Origin: Sphagnum compactum
Lineage: Eukaryota; Bryophyta; Sphagnopsida; Sphagnales
DNA length: 64,000 nt
Direction: 5' to 3'
NCBI GenBank assembly: GCA_965153455.1
Contig: OZ234500.1
Span: forward strand, 5,828,001-5,892,000
Below, in pieces: positions 44,703 to 58,536 of this stretch (its first letter is position 1; every line of letters starts with the position of its first letter). The notes beneath the pieces were generated by a model, which was not told the origin of the DNA, did not search any database, and worked only from the letters and a program-made list of their open reading frames with translations. The position numbers and the translations under genes were made by a program.

Positions 44703-46449
44703 CCATCAAAGTCCCACATTTCACAATTTTGTTCATTTGAAATTGTGTGTTCTCGGGTTATCTATTGAAGAGTTGGTAGTTGAATAACATCTTATTGTTA
44801 CACTTGTTGAAGAATCAATTATTGTCCTACTTCAGGTTTAACATGAAGTTTTCTTGGTATTCATCATTGTTCATGTTATTTCCATCTCCTATTATATCTA
44901 ACAACCCTTTTCCTTCATCACAAATGATATCTTTATTTTGTATAATCTTCTTTGTAACTAGGTTGTATAGTCTACATCATTTAGTTTCAGTAATATACCT
45001 TAACAATAATACATTTCATACTTTTTGAATCAAATTTCTTTCATTTTTCTCTAGTTATATGCATATGTGCATTACTCCCAAATATTCATAAATGAGATAT
45101 TGATGGTTTACTACCAATCCAAACCTCTTTAAAAATGTTCCCATCCATTGCCATAATAAGGGACAATTTTTTGACATAAGCTGCTATTGCTATTGCTTTT
45201 GCCCAAAAAATTTTATTTACTTTGGATTGTTGTAACATACTCCTTGCACATTCTACTAAGGTTTGATTTTTACAATTTGCAACTCCATTTTGCTTTGGAA
45301 TTTGTGGAATAGTAAATTGTGTCATAATTCCATTTTCTTTGCAAAACTAGTTAGAAGCATTGGAGGTGTATTCACCACAATTATCACTTCATAACACTTA
45401 CAACATTTTGCATGTTTGCCTTTTGGCCATTAATTTATTCCTTGAAATGTTGCAACATTTCACTTTTTTTGTTTTAGTAAATAGACAAATGTCATTATAT
45501 TGTAATCATCTATGAAAGTCAAAAGTTACTTAGCTCCTCCAATTGAGGTTGCTCACATGGGTCCACATAAGTTTGAATTACTAATTCCAATAGCTCTTTC
45601 ACTCTTGTGCCTCTTTGCTTTGGAAACTTTTTTTGTGTTGTTTTCCTTGGAAACAATTAGTACATAATGGTAGGTGATTTAATTTCTTCAAATCAAATCC
45701 ATGAACCAAGTTCCTTGTTTGCAATTGTTTAAGGCCATCCATCCCGAGGTGACCAAATCTAGGATGCCACAATTCTCCATCTATATATTTGTCCACAATT
45801 GATAATTATGCAATATTATCAAATTTATCTTCTTTGGTTGTATTGTAATTTGACATACCTAGTCGATACAAGTTGCCATCTTTCTAGGTTGTGGCAAAGA
45901 AGATATTTCAATTCCATCCTTGTCTTTAATAAAACAACTATGTGTTATGAATTCCAATTTGTGTCTTGAATCATCAACTTGACTCACTAAGATAAAATTT
46001 CTTCACAAACCAGGAATATGGAATACCTTTTCTAAGTATTTGATCCCTCCAAGAAACTTGATTCCCATAGATCCATGTCCTTCAATTTTATGAAAGGTGT
46101 TGTCACCAAGATACACCATCTCTTGCGTCAAAGAGGGAATGTAACCTTTAAAGCAATCTCTTTGTGGTGTCATGTGTTGGGTAACTCCCGAATCCACATA
46201 CCACACATTTTGATCAACAATATTATTAGTAGATGCACACACTATTGTAAATAAATGATCTTCTGTCTTTAAAATATTTACTTAGTTTTGATTTGTTTTG
46301 TTAACTTCTTCAACTATCCACTTTTTATAATTTCTTATTTGATGTCTTAGTATGTTACAAACATTTATCAAGAATTTTAAAAATATTTTGTTTGCTACTA
46401 ATGGTGATTTCCTTTTTATTATCTTTTTGAATTTTTTTTCAAGGGTTAT

Positions 46450-47093
46450 GGGTGAACCCATCCTTGGGTGGTACCATTAGGAACCATTTCAAGGAATGGT
46501 TAAAGAACTAAAAACAACAAAATCATTATTCTAGGCCTTTTTCGTTAAATGTTTTCACGATTATAAATTATTATTTTTCATGTTTATCAATTACATGCAC
46601 TAATATATGGCTTGAAGATTATTTAGGAACTTTAAAAATAGGAAATATTTAAAATTTTACATTCCTAATTAAAATGGCCCTTAAAAAATCGACATCCTCA
46701 ACTTTGGAAATTCATATTAAATCATATTTGATCAATTAATTGTCAAATAAAAACCTAAAAATAAAAGGACTTCCAAATTACCTTAGAAAAAAAACTCATA
46801 AAAAAATCATAAATCATGTTCCAAATTTGTGTTCCTAACCAAAAAGTTCAAGGAAAAAACCAAACGTTATGTTCCTAAAACTTTTTCTAAATGCAATGAT
46901 TAGGAACATAAAAAATACACAATATTTTTGATATTATTGAAATTTTAAAATCTATGGAACGTAATAAATGTATTTTTAAAAAATTTATGAAAATGTTCAG
47001 TTAAATGTTTCTTATGATTTTTCAAAGTTTGATGAGTCCAAGAAAATCAAGATGTGACATTCTTAGTGGTACCACCCAAGGACAAGATTGCCC
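46450..47093 (-). mobile_element. 650-bp MITE-like element, copy 2, nested in copia
   Basis: 644 bases, reverse orientation relative to 27,969-28,618. The left end is GGGTGAACCCATCCTTGGG; the right end on the other strand is GGGCAATCTTGTCCTTGGG. Both continue with TGGTACCA. Flanks are TTAT and TTAC, a nearly perfect 4-base duplication. It interrupts the copia gag-protease region, so it inserted after that element. Confidence 0.82.
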
Positions 47094-47788
47094 TTACATT
47101 TCTTCTTTCGGTTGAAACGTTTGTTTCCTCCAAAAAAACAAAACAATTGTTTTATCTATTGGAAATGTCCCATTAGTTTTTCACCATATTTCCTCTTGAA
47201 GAAGAAATCCAATTACCATCTCTAGTGACAATGTTTGTTGTGCATTCATAAATACTACAAGTCCTTCATAGGACTCTGGTAATGTTGATTAAGAAAACTC
47301 CAACACTATCTGCTTCACTCATGGGAGCTCCTGTAGAATCCATTTGACTTAACAACATCTTGAATGCATTTGCATGTTCTGTTATAATGGCATCTTCAGC
47401 CATTTCAAGTCCATGTAATTATTTTGACAAATATATTTTAGTTGTTATGTTCTTAATTGCATACAACCCTTGTAGGATATCCCATGTTTCTTTCGATGTT
47501 TTAGCTTGAGAGATGTGTTATAATGTTGAATCTTTCACATTAAGAAGGATGCTAGCTCTTGCTTGACCATCCTTCCTATCCCATGTTATTTGTCTGGTAC
47601 CAGGAGTAGAAGGTTTCAATTCACTCCCCTCTACCACACTCCAAAGATTCCTGTTCGACAACTCCATTTTCATTCTAACTTTCCATATGTGACAGTTAGT
47701 TCCATCAAATTTGTCTGGAAAAACCCGAGATTCTACAGAAGCCATTTTTTGCTTCTATTTATGTATTTTCCATGACTCTATATACTCT

Positions 47789-47801
47789 GGCTCTGATATC
47801 A
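47789..47801 (-). other. Copia primer-binding site (initiator tRNA-Met type)
   Basis: On the - strand TGATATCAGAGCC follows directly after a CA. The usual plant copia site is TGGTATCAGAGCC, so there is one mismatch. It places the 5' LTR from 47,802 rightwards; the LTR's other end was not found. Confidence 0.65.
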
Positions 47802-47803
47802 TG

Positions 47804-50800
47804 TTTGAAATCAATGCTTTATTATGTGAGGAACTCTCCACCCATCCTTAGAAGCCTATGGTGCAAACTATGCATCTTTGTTCAGGCATTATGTGAGGAG
47901 GTCAATGGCTGTAAAATCATTTTTGTGGTATGATGCTTAGTTTCAACATTTGTATGGAATTTTTGTGTGTCCACCTTAGAGGTAGATAGGTTGCATTTTA
48001 ATTCTCAACTATTTTAAACTACTAGCACACCATTTCGGTCAAATTATGAAGAATTGATGTTTTTCCTTAAGGAGGTTTGAAGGTGAAAACTTATTTGGCA
48101 AACTGCAGCACCTGAAAGGATTACAAAATGATTGCCTTCAAAACTCAATAAAATTTATGAAACATATTGAAATTTTGCATATTCCAGAACATGCTATAGT
48201 ATTCATGTTTAAAGTGTATGATCATCCTCCAAAATAGATGTGAAATTCTCTGCTGAAATACCTGTTTCTTTTAATTACAGTGTTTGGCAAAATATATTTT
48301 TCGGAAAATCTTATGGGTTTGATGAAAAATTACACTTGGTTTTGGTGGAATGGCCCACCACTTGTGGATTAGATATTGTTCATCTTTTTGTAGACAAAAC
48401 AGCCACAAAATGCCAAGCCATCTGTTCACACAAAGATGATTAAAGTCGTAAGGGAAAGCACTGATCTTTTCATCATGGCTATCTTTCTTGGTTTGAGTCT
48501 GCACTGATTCCAGGTTCAGGACAATGAAAAACTTGTGCTCAATTGCTTGGATATTTTGTTGCTACCATTTAAAATTGGAGCCCCATGGCCCAGATTAAGG
48601 TGAGTCACCTTCTATGTAAAGGCCATGCTACTTTTGCCAGTGGAGATGCTCTGTGATAAGGTTTTGGCCAATTATGGAAAGGACTACAGATTGCTTGCCC
48701 AGACAGAAACAACTTGAGTTGGATTTCTGGTTCCATTAGTACATATATGATTAGACAAAAATGGTGAATTAGATCTACAATTTTTGCTTACCCTCTCTGT
48801 ATATAGACAAGAGTTATAGAATTCGTGTGCTGATATAGAGCGGGTGTTGAATAGGCTAGTGTATAAATGTGCTGAAAAGATGTTATGGCCATTGAAATTG
48901 CTAAATTCGGTGGTCTGAATACCTTTTTCTTAGTTATCTTGAATGAATTAACAATTAAATGTGTAATAGGGTTTGGTACGTATTGTGAGAATTTTAGAGG
49001 ACCAATGAAAATGCTAAAGAGAGAACATTGTTTTCAACATTCAACATTCAGTTGAATAGTTGTTTGTAGGCTTGTCAATGGGATTGCTAGATTTGATGGT
49101 CAGAATTTGTTTACCTGGTTATCGGGAGTGAACTAAAAGCCAAAGTGTAATTTACAGACAGATGTGATTGTCATTTGGCCCACCCCACACAATACTTGTG
49201 TACTGCTCTTGCATGCTGGCAAAACATATTATATAGGGTGGACCATGTAGCAATCTTCACTGACGGTGGTTCTAGGGCTTCTTTATCTGTGTCATGTTCA
49301 GATTTATCCCACCACTGCTTTGTCGTTTTTGACTTACGAGGTTCATGTCTAGAAAAGTCTAAAGCATTGAAATCCACACACAAAAAACAATCGTGATCAG
49401 AATATGTCAGAAGCACCTCACTAGTCCTTAAGGTTTTTGTCTACAAGTGACTCTTGCTTTTTGGCGAAAAATTGCCGAAAATTCCCTTTTTCCTAAAGAA
49501 GCAATCGCCAAATTTCCCCCTATTTTGGGGTGCTTGTGGCAGCACACTGTCTAGTGGCTACAATTTTAATGATCTGTCCAAAAGTCTCGCCAGTTAAGGC
49601 GAAATCTGTCTGGGATACTCAGCCATGTTGCAACAGTACAAAAATGAAATTGTTTTGACTGCTACAAGTGTCTACACCAGAGTGATCCACAGGAGCAGAA
49701 GATAATGGCATGAAAAGAGGCAACTGGAAGTGTTGAACAGCTCCAAAGTTGGATCCCGCAAAATAGCTTTACATAAAACACACCAAAGGTTAGGAGGAGT
49801 CCAGGGAAGCAAGGAGTCTGCTTGGATCTGTTTTCTTGTGCTACTTGGGCAGGTTGACTTCAACAGGCTCACTGTGGTTCAGGAGGTAGTGACAGTCCTA
49901 TGGGGCCTGTTCCATGGTGTAACTGGTGTTCAACACACTCACAATACTAGTGAATGATATTAACTCTCAGCCTTTCATGTATTTAGGAAGTAACTGGTTA
50001 AGACAATCCACTATCACCCATACCAATTATGAACAGAACAAAACCCTACAAAAGTAACGGAACAAGGCCTTTGTTCCTTTAGCCCCTTTGTGACACCCAC
50101 TTTGGGTTTTTGAGCTTTCGGTTTGGATTTTGGTCCTCCCTTTGTGTTCTTCCTTTCCCCCTTTGCTGGGTGCTATGTGTAATGGAGCTTACCAGGGTTT
50201 CATAATAAGACCCCAAATGCAAACAAGAGAAAGACAACTGTGTGGTGTATAAGCTCCGGTTTTTCTTTTTTTGTGTGCGTGGCAATAGGACTACTCTCTG
50301 ATATGGCTTTGAAATCAGCATCTAAACAATCTCACAAACATCAGCATCCCCTAAAAACCCTTCTTTCGCTTTGACTCTTGAATTAGAGAAAATTTTCCTG
50401 AAGATCAAGTGATCACCTTGGGCTCCACTTTGGCTTGATTGATATAGATTTATCACAGATCTGAAATTGACTACCCACTGACATGTATAAGCAAGTGGTC
50501 ATTGCTAGTAAATGAAGCTCTTGGTGTACAGGAAAGAGTTGTTTGTTTTTTATTTGCAAGTGTATGTGTTTGTCAATCGTATGTGCATTGGATGAATGTG
50601 TAAACATAGTGGCCAGAAGAATCCAAAGAAAAACATAGCCATGGAAAAAAAAACAATAAACAAAAAACAGAAAGTACCTAGACTTTAAAACCTACCTGGG
50701 CAATATATGAAGTGGGTATTTGAAAACAGACCCTAATGCATGATAGGTGCGTCACCAAAAAACTAGGGTAATTGATTTCAAAAATTGGAATTTCTATATT

Positions 50801-52695
50801 GTTGATCCCTTGTTCAGTTTACAAAAATAATAATTAAAAAATGCACTGCCCTGTCAGTTCTGAAATAGGTGAGAACCAACCAATATCAGGGGTTTTTGCT
50901 ACTTGATTGAACTTGTTGTAGATATCTGGCAATTCCAACTATATATATTTTGAAATATGGTGAATTAGGGTCATTTTTTCACCAAAACTCTTTCTGGCTG
51001 TTGAAATCTTATTTTCAGGTTGAAAACTTGCAAAAAATTGCCCCCAAAAAAGGAACACTAGCCAACATTGGCATTGACATTGAATATATAAACATATACA
51101 CATGTGCACCCCAAAAAACACACTAACCAACACTGGTATTAACTATCAATATTAACCCACTCTTGTGTGAGGAAATTACTCTATAAAATGAAAATTGTTC
51201 GATGAGAATCAAATAACCCACTAAAGAATATACTTTAAATGAGCAATGTTAGTTCAAATTGTTGAATTCATTTGTCCTTCAACCAATGTTCACTAGTTGG
51301 AATAGATGGAGACATGCTTTGCCCTTTGGCCAATGGTTGAAGAAGGTCATTGGTTACTTTCAAAATTTGCTCTTGAAAAGAGAATGATTCATCTTTAAAG
51401 TTTCGTTACACTTGGAAATCAACCCCACAACTACTTTATTGAACCTCCGAAATAATTGCCCATGAAAATGAAATGTAAGACCTATTTCCTTGTCTTCTAG
51501 CAACTTTTGTAAAGTTGTGACAACCAATAAAAGTGGTTGTACAAAGTTGATGAATTTCAAATAAGCATGAGGAAAAGATAAGAAAGGTACAAAAGTCATT
51601 GTGATCATTGAAATAATTGATGCACAATTTTAATTTTAAATATTATCAAACTACGCAAGCCAGATTTTAGTTAAACTATGATATAATATCTATTAACTTT
51701 CAAGGGCTTGTAAATCACAAGCGGGTTTAAAATCGAAATTATGTATGTTTATTACATAGTTATGAAAATTTATGTTTTTATTTGCATTGATATTTTCTCA
51801 TTTTTCTATTGTCTATGTATAACTAGTATGCCATATCATTCTCCTATTGTGAACTTCACATAAATTATATTGTAATCTTTCAAAACAAAAATTTCAATCC
51901 CTTTCACAATTCTATTCCATAAAATTTTACACTCATAGAATAACTTATTATTATCAAGTGAAGATGTTTCCAAAGGTCATAAACATCCATTTATATATTA
52001 ACCAAAAGAAAACTAAACAAATTTTTTTTTAAAGTGTACACATCACATTGCTCTTCATGTGATGTCATGTGCATAATAAAATAAGAAAAAAACTTCACAT
52101 AAATGATCATGTGTGAATCAATGCACTTTAATGTGCCGAAATTTTTTCACATGACTTTTCATTTGAATTACAATGTAAAAATCAAACACCATCACCAAAT
52201 CATAATTAAAATATGAAACCCTACCAACATGTAAATCACCAAAATTAATCGTTAAATAATTACATAGGCAAGAGTCTAACTACATCAAATTATAGGCTCA
52301 AACGAGTCTATGTACATTTTTCATTATCTTTTCATCCAACATGAAGGTTTGAAATAAGACATATGTCACATGTGTAGGTTCCCTAATGAATTTGCTTTTA
52401 AAGAGGCTAGGCCACAACTTATTTCATCATCATGTGTGATATAAAGAAAAAAAAATCCCTATGATGTCAGTGTTTCTATCCATCATGGCCTTCTGTGTCA
52501 GCCAATAAGATGCTGCCAAAGAAAATGAACAACTAAAAAAGTGAACAACTTCAAGTATGGGCACCAAACTAAAACACAAAAGTTGGGTCCACACTGCCCC
52601 ACCAACAAAACTATTAAAAATGCGACCTTAAAGTTAACATATGATTGTCACATGCCCATTTAGCACCAATTTTGCAGCCATTTAATATAGAAAAA
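47804..52695. other. No supported gene; probable copia LTR remnant followed by AT-rich spacer
   Basis: The first few hundred bases should be a decayed 5' LTR of the - strand copia. Overlapping ORFs at 49,171-49,416 (-) and 49,175-49,396 (+) and at 50,079-50,321 (-) lack recognisable motifs. At 49,440-49,560 there are GGCGAAAAATTGCCG-type words. Nothing else is supported. Confidence 0.4.
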
Positions 52696-52700
52696 AGGCC

Positions 52701-52790
52701 TCAGTATAGGCCCTTCTGTGATTTGAGATTTGTGCCCAAGGCCGGTAGGCTCTAGGAACATGTCGAAAATCACAGAAGGGCCTGTACTCA
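52701..52790. repeat. Stem-loop with 24-bp arms (22 of 24 paired) and 42-base loop
   Basis: 52,701-52,724 (TCAGTATAGGCCCTTCTGTG then ATTT) pairs with 52,767-52,790. Two mismatches lie toward the outer end. The core AGGCCCTTCTGTGATTT is perfect. No gene lies nearby. It may be a small foldback element or a small-RNA precursor-like hairpin; the latter is speculative. Confidence 0.7.
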
Positions 52791-52799
52791 AGTCTTTTT

Positions 52800-55700
52800 C
52801 CTACCTAAAGCAAAGCTCATACTTTCCACTCGTCAGAAGATCCCGCTTGTTGAAAACATATTTCTTTAGGCACTTAAGAGAGCTGAAAATATGAAGGAAA
52901 AACCCAGGCGGTGCTATACATGCAATTTATTTGCATCACATGAATGCACCAACATGTGAAAAAAAAATAAAAAATCAAAAAATAGAGATCGATCTTCCAT
53001 CACATCTAGCTACCAAATTATTACATCAAAGAGTCGTCACATCCAAATCATTGTTCCGCAACAAATGTGAAATTCAAACACACAAACAATTGATGTGAGG
53101 AGTTGCATTGCATGCTGTACCCAAGTTCATTCAATCTGAAGGGGCAGGGGGGGGCGGGGTCGGGGAGAGCTAATGCATGTTTGTGTGGTTTGTGGAAACA
53201 TGATCTACTTTTGTTGCCCACTATGGGGGCATTACTGAAATAGGCACGCAGGTTCAGCAATAATTAATTCATATTTTTCAAATTCTGTAATTTTTTGGAT
53301 ATTTTGAAATCTTGTTGTTGAATTTTTTTAAGATATCAATTAAAAATGTTGTAAGTTTTTGAAATTAAATTTAAATTGTCATTACAAATTGTCATGCATT
53401 GAGCAACTCACAGGTCACATGGGACATAATGAAATATAATCTAATTTTAATTTTTCAATTTTAATATTGCAAAATTGTAGAATTGAGACTGAATGAATTT
53501 AAAACATTAATGATACTTTGATAAACTGTAAAAAACCCTAAAATTTCCAAAAAAATTGCTAATTAATTTATTAATTATTAATGATTTTGTCAAAAAAATT
53601 GAAATAATAATATTAATTATTTGACAATAATTTGTCAAACATGCGTGCCTACTATGGTAGTATGTACCTTGGAAATTGTTTTCAAAAAGTTTATTTTCAA
53701 TTGAAAAGGGCCTCAATAGTCCTTTTTTTGGTAGGTTGTCCATTTTTTTTAAAAAAATGTTACCCTTAGCCATCATGTACCTTTGGGTTTCATTTGAAAT
53801 ACAATTTGCATTTCTTGCTAGATTTTTGGTGAAATGATGTGAAATTTGGTAAATTTAATTCTTTTTGTTCGCCTTTATGGCTCCACTCACAATTGTAAGG
53901 GTATTGAAAAGAGGAAAAATAACTTCAAGAATTTTTTATGGCTAGTTTTTACAGATAACATTAAATACATGAAAAACATTTAAGCAAGAAATTTTGAATA
54001 GTTCAAAATAAAATAATATATTTAGTGGTGGTGATTTTTCATATGTGTACACAATTATGCATGATTTTATTTCACACATGTGACCTAAATCTAGAGTTAG
54101 AAATTTTGAACCTAATGAATAAAAAACTTAGCCAAATAATTTAATACAAAAATCATTTTTTTTAGCCCTTTGTCTCAAAATTTTAAGACTTTGGTATTTT
54201 CATATGATTTATTTTTTCATCAAGTTGACCAAATGAACATGTAGTTGCATAAAAGGAAACATAATTTTCTTATGCAAAAAAATTGAAATCAATTGTATCA
54301 GTTTATGCATTCATTCATAAAAAATTGTAATATGGACAATTGATTAGTTGAAGATTCCAAAAGATTTTTATACAACATCTACTATTTGATTTTCAAACAG
54401 TTTATTCTCAATACCTTAATATTAGGAACAAAATAATACACCATAGTTGTAATATACAAGTATGAAAATAGTTGAACACTATGAAAATTTAAAATTATCT
54501 TTTATAAGTCTTATCAAAGACTTCTTTTTGAAACTCCAACTGTGAATGAACCCCTATAAATTCACTATTGAAAATTTGGTAAATTTTTACTTACATAAAA
54601 ATAAGTTTATTTGCAGTTTTATATATTGTTAATGCTTGTGCATAGATTACAAGGACTACAAATTTCTTGTATGCTTTTTATTATGTTTAAAACTTTGAGA
54701 AATGGTACCTAACAACATGATTGTATTGAAATGGGCAATGTAGTTCAACTAAGAAAATTCTTTTTGAAATTATTTCATTACTCAAAATACAACTTTTGAT
54801 ATTTTCTTGATGGTAGAACAATGCCTCTTATTCAACTTGAAATGTTATAATCTTTTTTTGAGTTCAAATAAATGGCTGAAAATTTTTGAGTGAGCTTTGT
54901 TTATGCTAATAGAACTAATCTTACAGTTGAATCATCAAGCTCTAGGAATATTTGAGTTCTAAGCGGTGTGTAAGCTCAATAAAGAAAGGAAACTCCCTTT
55001 TTACTCTCAGGACCTCTTGAGCACTTAGGGTTAAGATTTGGGGCTGAAATATAATTATATAATTTCAATTTTATATAATGTAATATATAGTATACATATC
55101 ATTGAGGAAAAGTCAATCATCTAACATACACAAGCCCTTACACCCTAAAACATACAATGTCCATATTCAAGTTCACCTATGAAACTGTAACCATATTTTG
55201 TTGCATGCATCCCATTAACCAGTGTTGGCTGATTTTGAGTTGTAGGTTGGTTTTGAGTCTAGTTCTAAGATCAGTTCTTGATTAACGGTTAATCCACAAG
55301 TGCTTGATTTTGAAAACCTGGAATCAGAATTGGACCTGGAACTGCCACTTGCTAGACTCAGCATGCCAAAGCAGCCTTTTACTGGAACCTGAACAGTAAC
55401 CCCAAACTTGGTTACAATCTTTTTTAGTAGAGTGGAGTTAGCCATAAAGCACCCAAACTGAAGACACTGCACCCAAGTTTTGCCAAAAATGGGGATGGAA
55501 AAAAAAGTTCAAATGGATACAGGACATGTGAAATTGCAGGTGGACTAATATAAGTAGGCTACGATGTTTAGGAGGGTAGCTTCTTACAAAGTGTTTGTTT
55601 TTACAATGGAGATAAGTATCTGTAAAGTGTCCATTTCACAGGACACGTACCCTGTGTTTGTTGCAAATACAGGGCACAGTCAAGAAGACAGGATGAAGAC

Positions 55701-58440
55701 CATACAAATGAAAAAAAAGACGGGACGAAACCGAGAAATGCATCGATTTTGGTGCATTCCTACTTTTCACGCTGTCTTTTACTGTATTGGCAAAACTGTG
55801 CTCGCCACTCCTCCAGTCCAAAAACTTTAGACGCAGTCAAAGGCGCTCTCCCCAGTCACCTTTCATTCTCACTCTCTCTTTTTCACTTTCGCCCACACAG
55901 TCAGGGTGACTTTAGGGATAACTAGGAACTAAGTATCAAAATAAAAACAGGGTATGAGACACCCTGTGAAAGTCAGGCTGACTTCAGGGATAACTTTAAT
56001 ACATGTGGTTCTTTCATGACGATTTTTTTTTTTTTGGGTGTGATGATACCATTGAAGCCATAATTTGGTTTGATTCCCTGCTCAGCCCACACTGTGACTT
56101 GTAAGGATGCCAAAACATGTGTTCATTGGCAATACTAGGAAAAAGATTCTAGTGCATATCCAGGCATATGCTTGAACATATAATAATATTATCAGTCAGA
56201 GGCTGATAATATTTGATATGTTTGTGGACCATAGTATAGTCATTCGTGTATGCTTTTAGATACAAGAAGCATGCACATGAGGATGTCATTGAAAGCTGTG
56301 AAAAGGTATGCACACTGTTCACGTCCATTTAGAATGTCATCATCTGCTACATTACGGTTTGATGAACTCCCCTAAACATTTCTTCTACCATTTGGAAATT
56401 GTTTGATTATAATTTTCAGCAAATGTTGTTATAATCACATCAATTTTGCAAAACCTCCAAATTCCAGAAATCAGACATCTTATATATGAAATCAGATCGT
56501 TTTAGATCATGATGCAACATAATAAAGCCCAATTTAATTATAGGAACATTTTAGAGTCTCAGTAAATTGATATCACAAATTTTGCAAACCCTCCAAACTC
56601 CAGAAATCTGAAATAAGATTAAAAAAAGAAAGAATCATTTCAAGTTCTCATGAAATAAATTTTCATACTTAAGCTCAGTCCACTTAATATAACATCATTA
56701 TATAGGATTTCAGTAATATTTTTGTCAATCTGTTTGGAAAAGGTCTCCAAACTCCAGAAATTAGAAACCTTATTAAAAAAATTATCATTCTCAGATTGAT
56801 CATCATGATTTGAACTTTGTAAAAACCGTTCATAATTAAAACGAAATTAATTATTAATTATAGCATCTGTAATTATAAGTAGTAGATTTCTTTCACTTTT
56901 TCTTTCCCGCAAAACTGAAAATGCTGACGTTGCCCTATCTGCACGGCCATGTAATCCAAGAACTAGACTTGGTACCTTCAAGAGTCGACAGCAGAAGTGG
57001 GGCCGTCGACGCGCTGCGCGATCTGGTGTAACATGGGCATGGATGAAGATGTGGCAACTTGAGAGCGCTCAAAGCAGTTGCAGCCAATGGATTGATCAGC
57101 TTTCGCAGCCACGTGAATCGAGAGTGCTTAGCTCTAGCAATTGCACTGAGGGTCCAGTGAGAGGAGCAGATAGGACAAAGGGTGAAACCGGCACCAACGT
57201 TGGTACCATGGTAAAAATCCCAAAATCCATTTAAATTATTTCTAAATATCACAAACATTCTATGCTAAGATTGAATCAGGGTCTCTCAGTTCAAATCTAA
57301 CATTTTCTCGGCTTAATATGGTCACTAACAGGCCTCGTTCACAAAGGTAGAGCTACCAACGTGGATCCTGCTTCAGCCTGGCCTTCTTGAAAGGTATAAA
57401 GAGTGGGTAGGAGTGGATCGTAAAATCATATTCAGCTCAGTGTGCAACACTCGACCTTCAAGTTTTTTCGCGTCTCTGAAAGGTTGTTCCTTTTGTTTTC
57501 TCTCAATGCAAGAGACTTGCCTACTCCCTTTATCTCTCCCTCTCTCTCGCATCTCATGAGTCCTAGTTGTCTTGCATCTCATAACTGATCTCTTGGCATT
57601 GTTTCATTTCTCGTCCATGCTAGAGCTTGAGCTCGGCCGCTAGTTAGAGCTTACAGGAGGCCTTCTCTCAAGCTTTTGACAAAACTTGTGTTACTTGTGT
57701 TTAGCGCTGGTCAATGGATATACAGAAACCAAATGCATTGAGACTAGCAATCCGTTACATTCAGGACCTATGCAGATCACATACTAGGCTTGTCCACCGT
57801 GCCCACCCTTCATACCCAGTGTCTGTGAGGGAGAATTTTAAGAGTCGTGTTTCGAGGTCGACGCATACAGCAACAAAATGCATAGACACTAGAAATCCAC
57901 AACATTCACGATCCATGGAGATCAGAATGTACTAGAAGGTCACAGGGCCCGCTCTTCATGCCTAGAGAGAGAGAGAGAGAGAAAGCCGTGAATAGGTTCA
58001 ATGCAATCGTAAGTGCATGTCCAGTCCACAGCTACTATCAGATGTAATTCAGGGTTCCAGTTTAGGACCTCTTCCGATTTCGATTCCCAAGAATATTGTA
58101 GCCTTATATTTCTTGCAATCAGCAAGACAACCGAACTTGACTCGCCATGGAGTACACACATGCAATTCTGTCATGTCATATACTATTTGCATGTCCTGTC
58201 AACGGTTGGGAACCGTGATAGTATTCATTAAGAGACGCAAGTGCAACTATGAAAGAAGAGTTGTACAGTCCTACCGGATGTCCATTCCCAGGCAGAAGAG
58301 CTTTCTTCCATAGCTTACCTACCAGATGGGGATCTTTGCGGCTTTCAACCTGATCGACTTCCTCTTGCGATCTGCCACTCCCAAAACATAGTCCAGTGAG
58401 ATGATGAGTTCGTCCAAACTAGGACTTAGTTCTTTTCAGT
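52800..58440. other. AT-rich spacer, no supported gene; GC-richer RNase-proximal part
   Basis: Up to about 56,880 the DNA is very AT-rich without coding motifs. A 25-base phrase AGTCAGG(G/C)TGACTT(T/C)AGGG is repeated about 70 bases apart at 55,899 and 55,970. From 56,900 the base composition rises, with short ORFs on both strands (56,935-57,258, 57,714-57,935) that I cannot assign. A GGTATAAAGAG word is at about 57,394 and a (GA)n run at 57,965-57,982. Confidence 0.4.
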
Positions 58441-58450
58441 TCTTAATTCT

Positions 58451-58456
58451 CACGTG
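58451..58456. promoter_or_regulatory. G-box (CACGTG) upstream of the RNase T2-like gene
   Basis: A CACGTG hexamer lies 81 bases before the chosen ATG. G-boxes bind bZIP and bHLH factors in plants. A single hexamer can occur by chance, so this is only a candidate. Confidence 0.25.
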
Positions 58457-58536
58457 TTTTGGAAATTCACACTTTAAGGATTGCATTTTTGGATCATATG
58501 CAGATTCCAAAGAGAAGTCGCAGAAAAGGTGACGAG

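Larger units (their letters stand above)
44770..47803 (-). mobile_element. Ty1/copia retrotransposon remnant, reverse orientation
   Basis: Read on the - strand from 47,803: LTR edge, primer-binding site, gag N-terminus (47,745-47,518: 'FPDKFDGTNCHIWKVRMKME'), gag remainder, a MITE insertion, protease (46,242-46,003: 'WYVDSGVTQHM' with the DSG active site), zinc-binding pre-integrase (45,796-45,599: 'LWHPRFGHLGMDGLKQLQTR', 'CTNCFQGKQHKKSF') and integrase core end (45,325-45,086: 'PQIPKQNGVANCKNQTLVEC'; the catalytic Glu of GVAE is Asn). The post-integrase phrase 'KLNDVDYTT...KIKISFVMKEK' continues to about 44,790. RT and RNase H are missing; the element is cut next to the CACTA-like element's right end. 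Stops throughout. Confidence 0.85.

Noticed and set aside
49171-49416. Overlapping ORFs on both strands as a gene
   Set aside because: No recognisable domain, no supporting splice sites, and open frames on both strands over the same bases.
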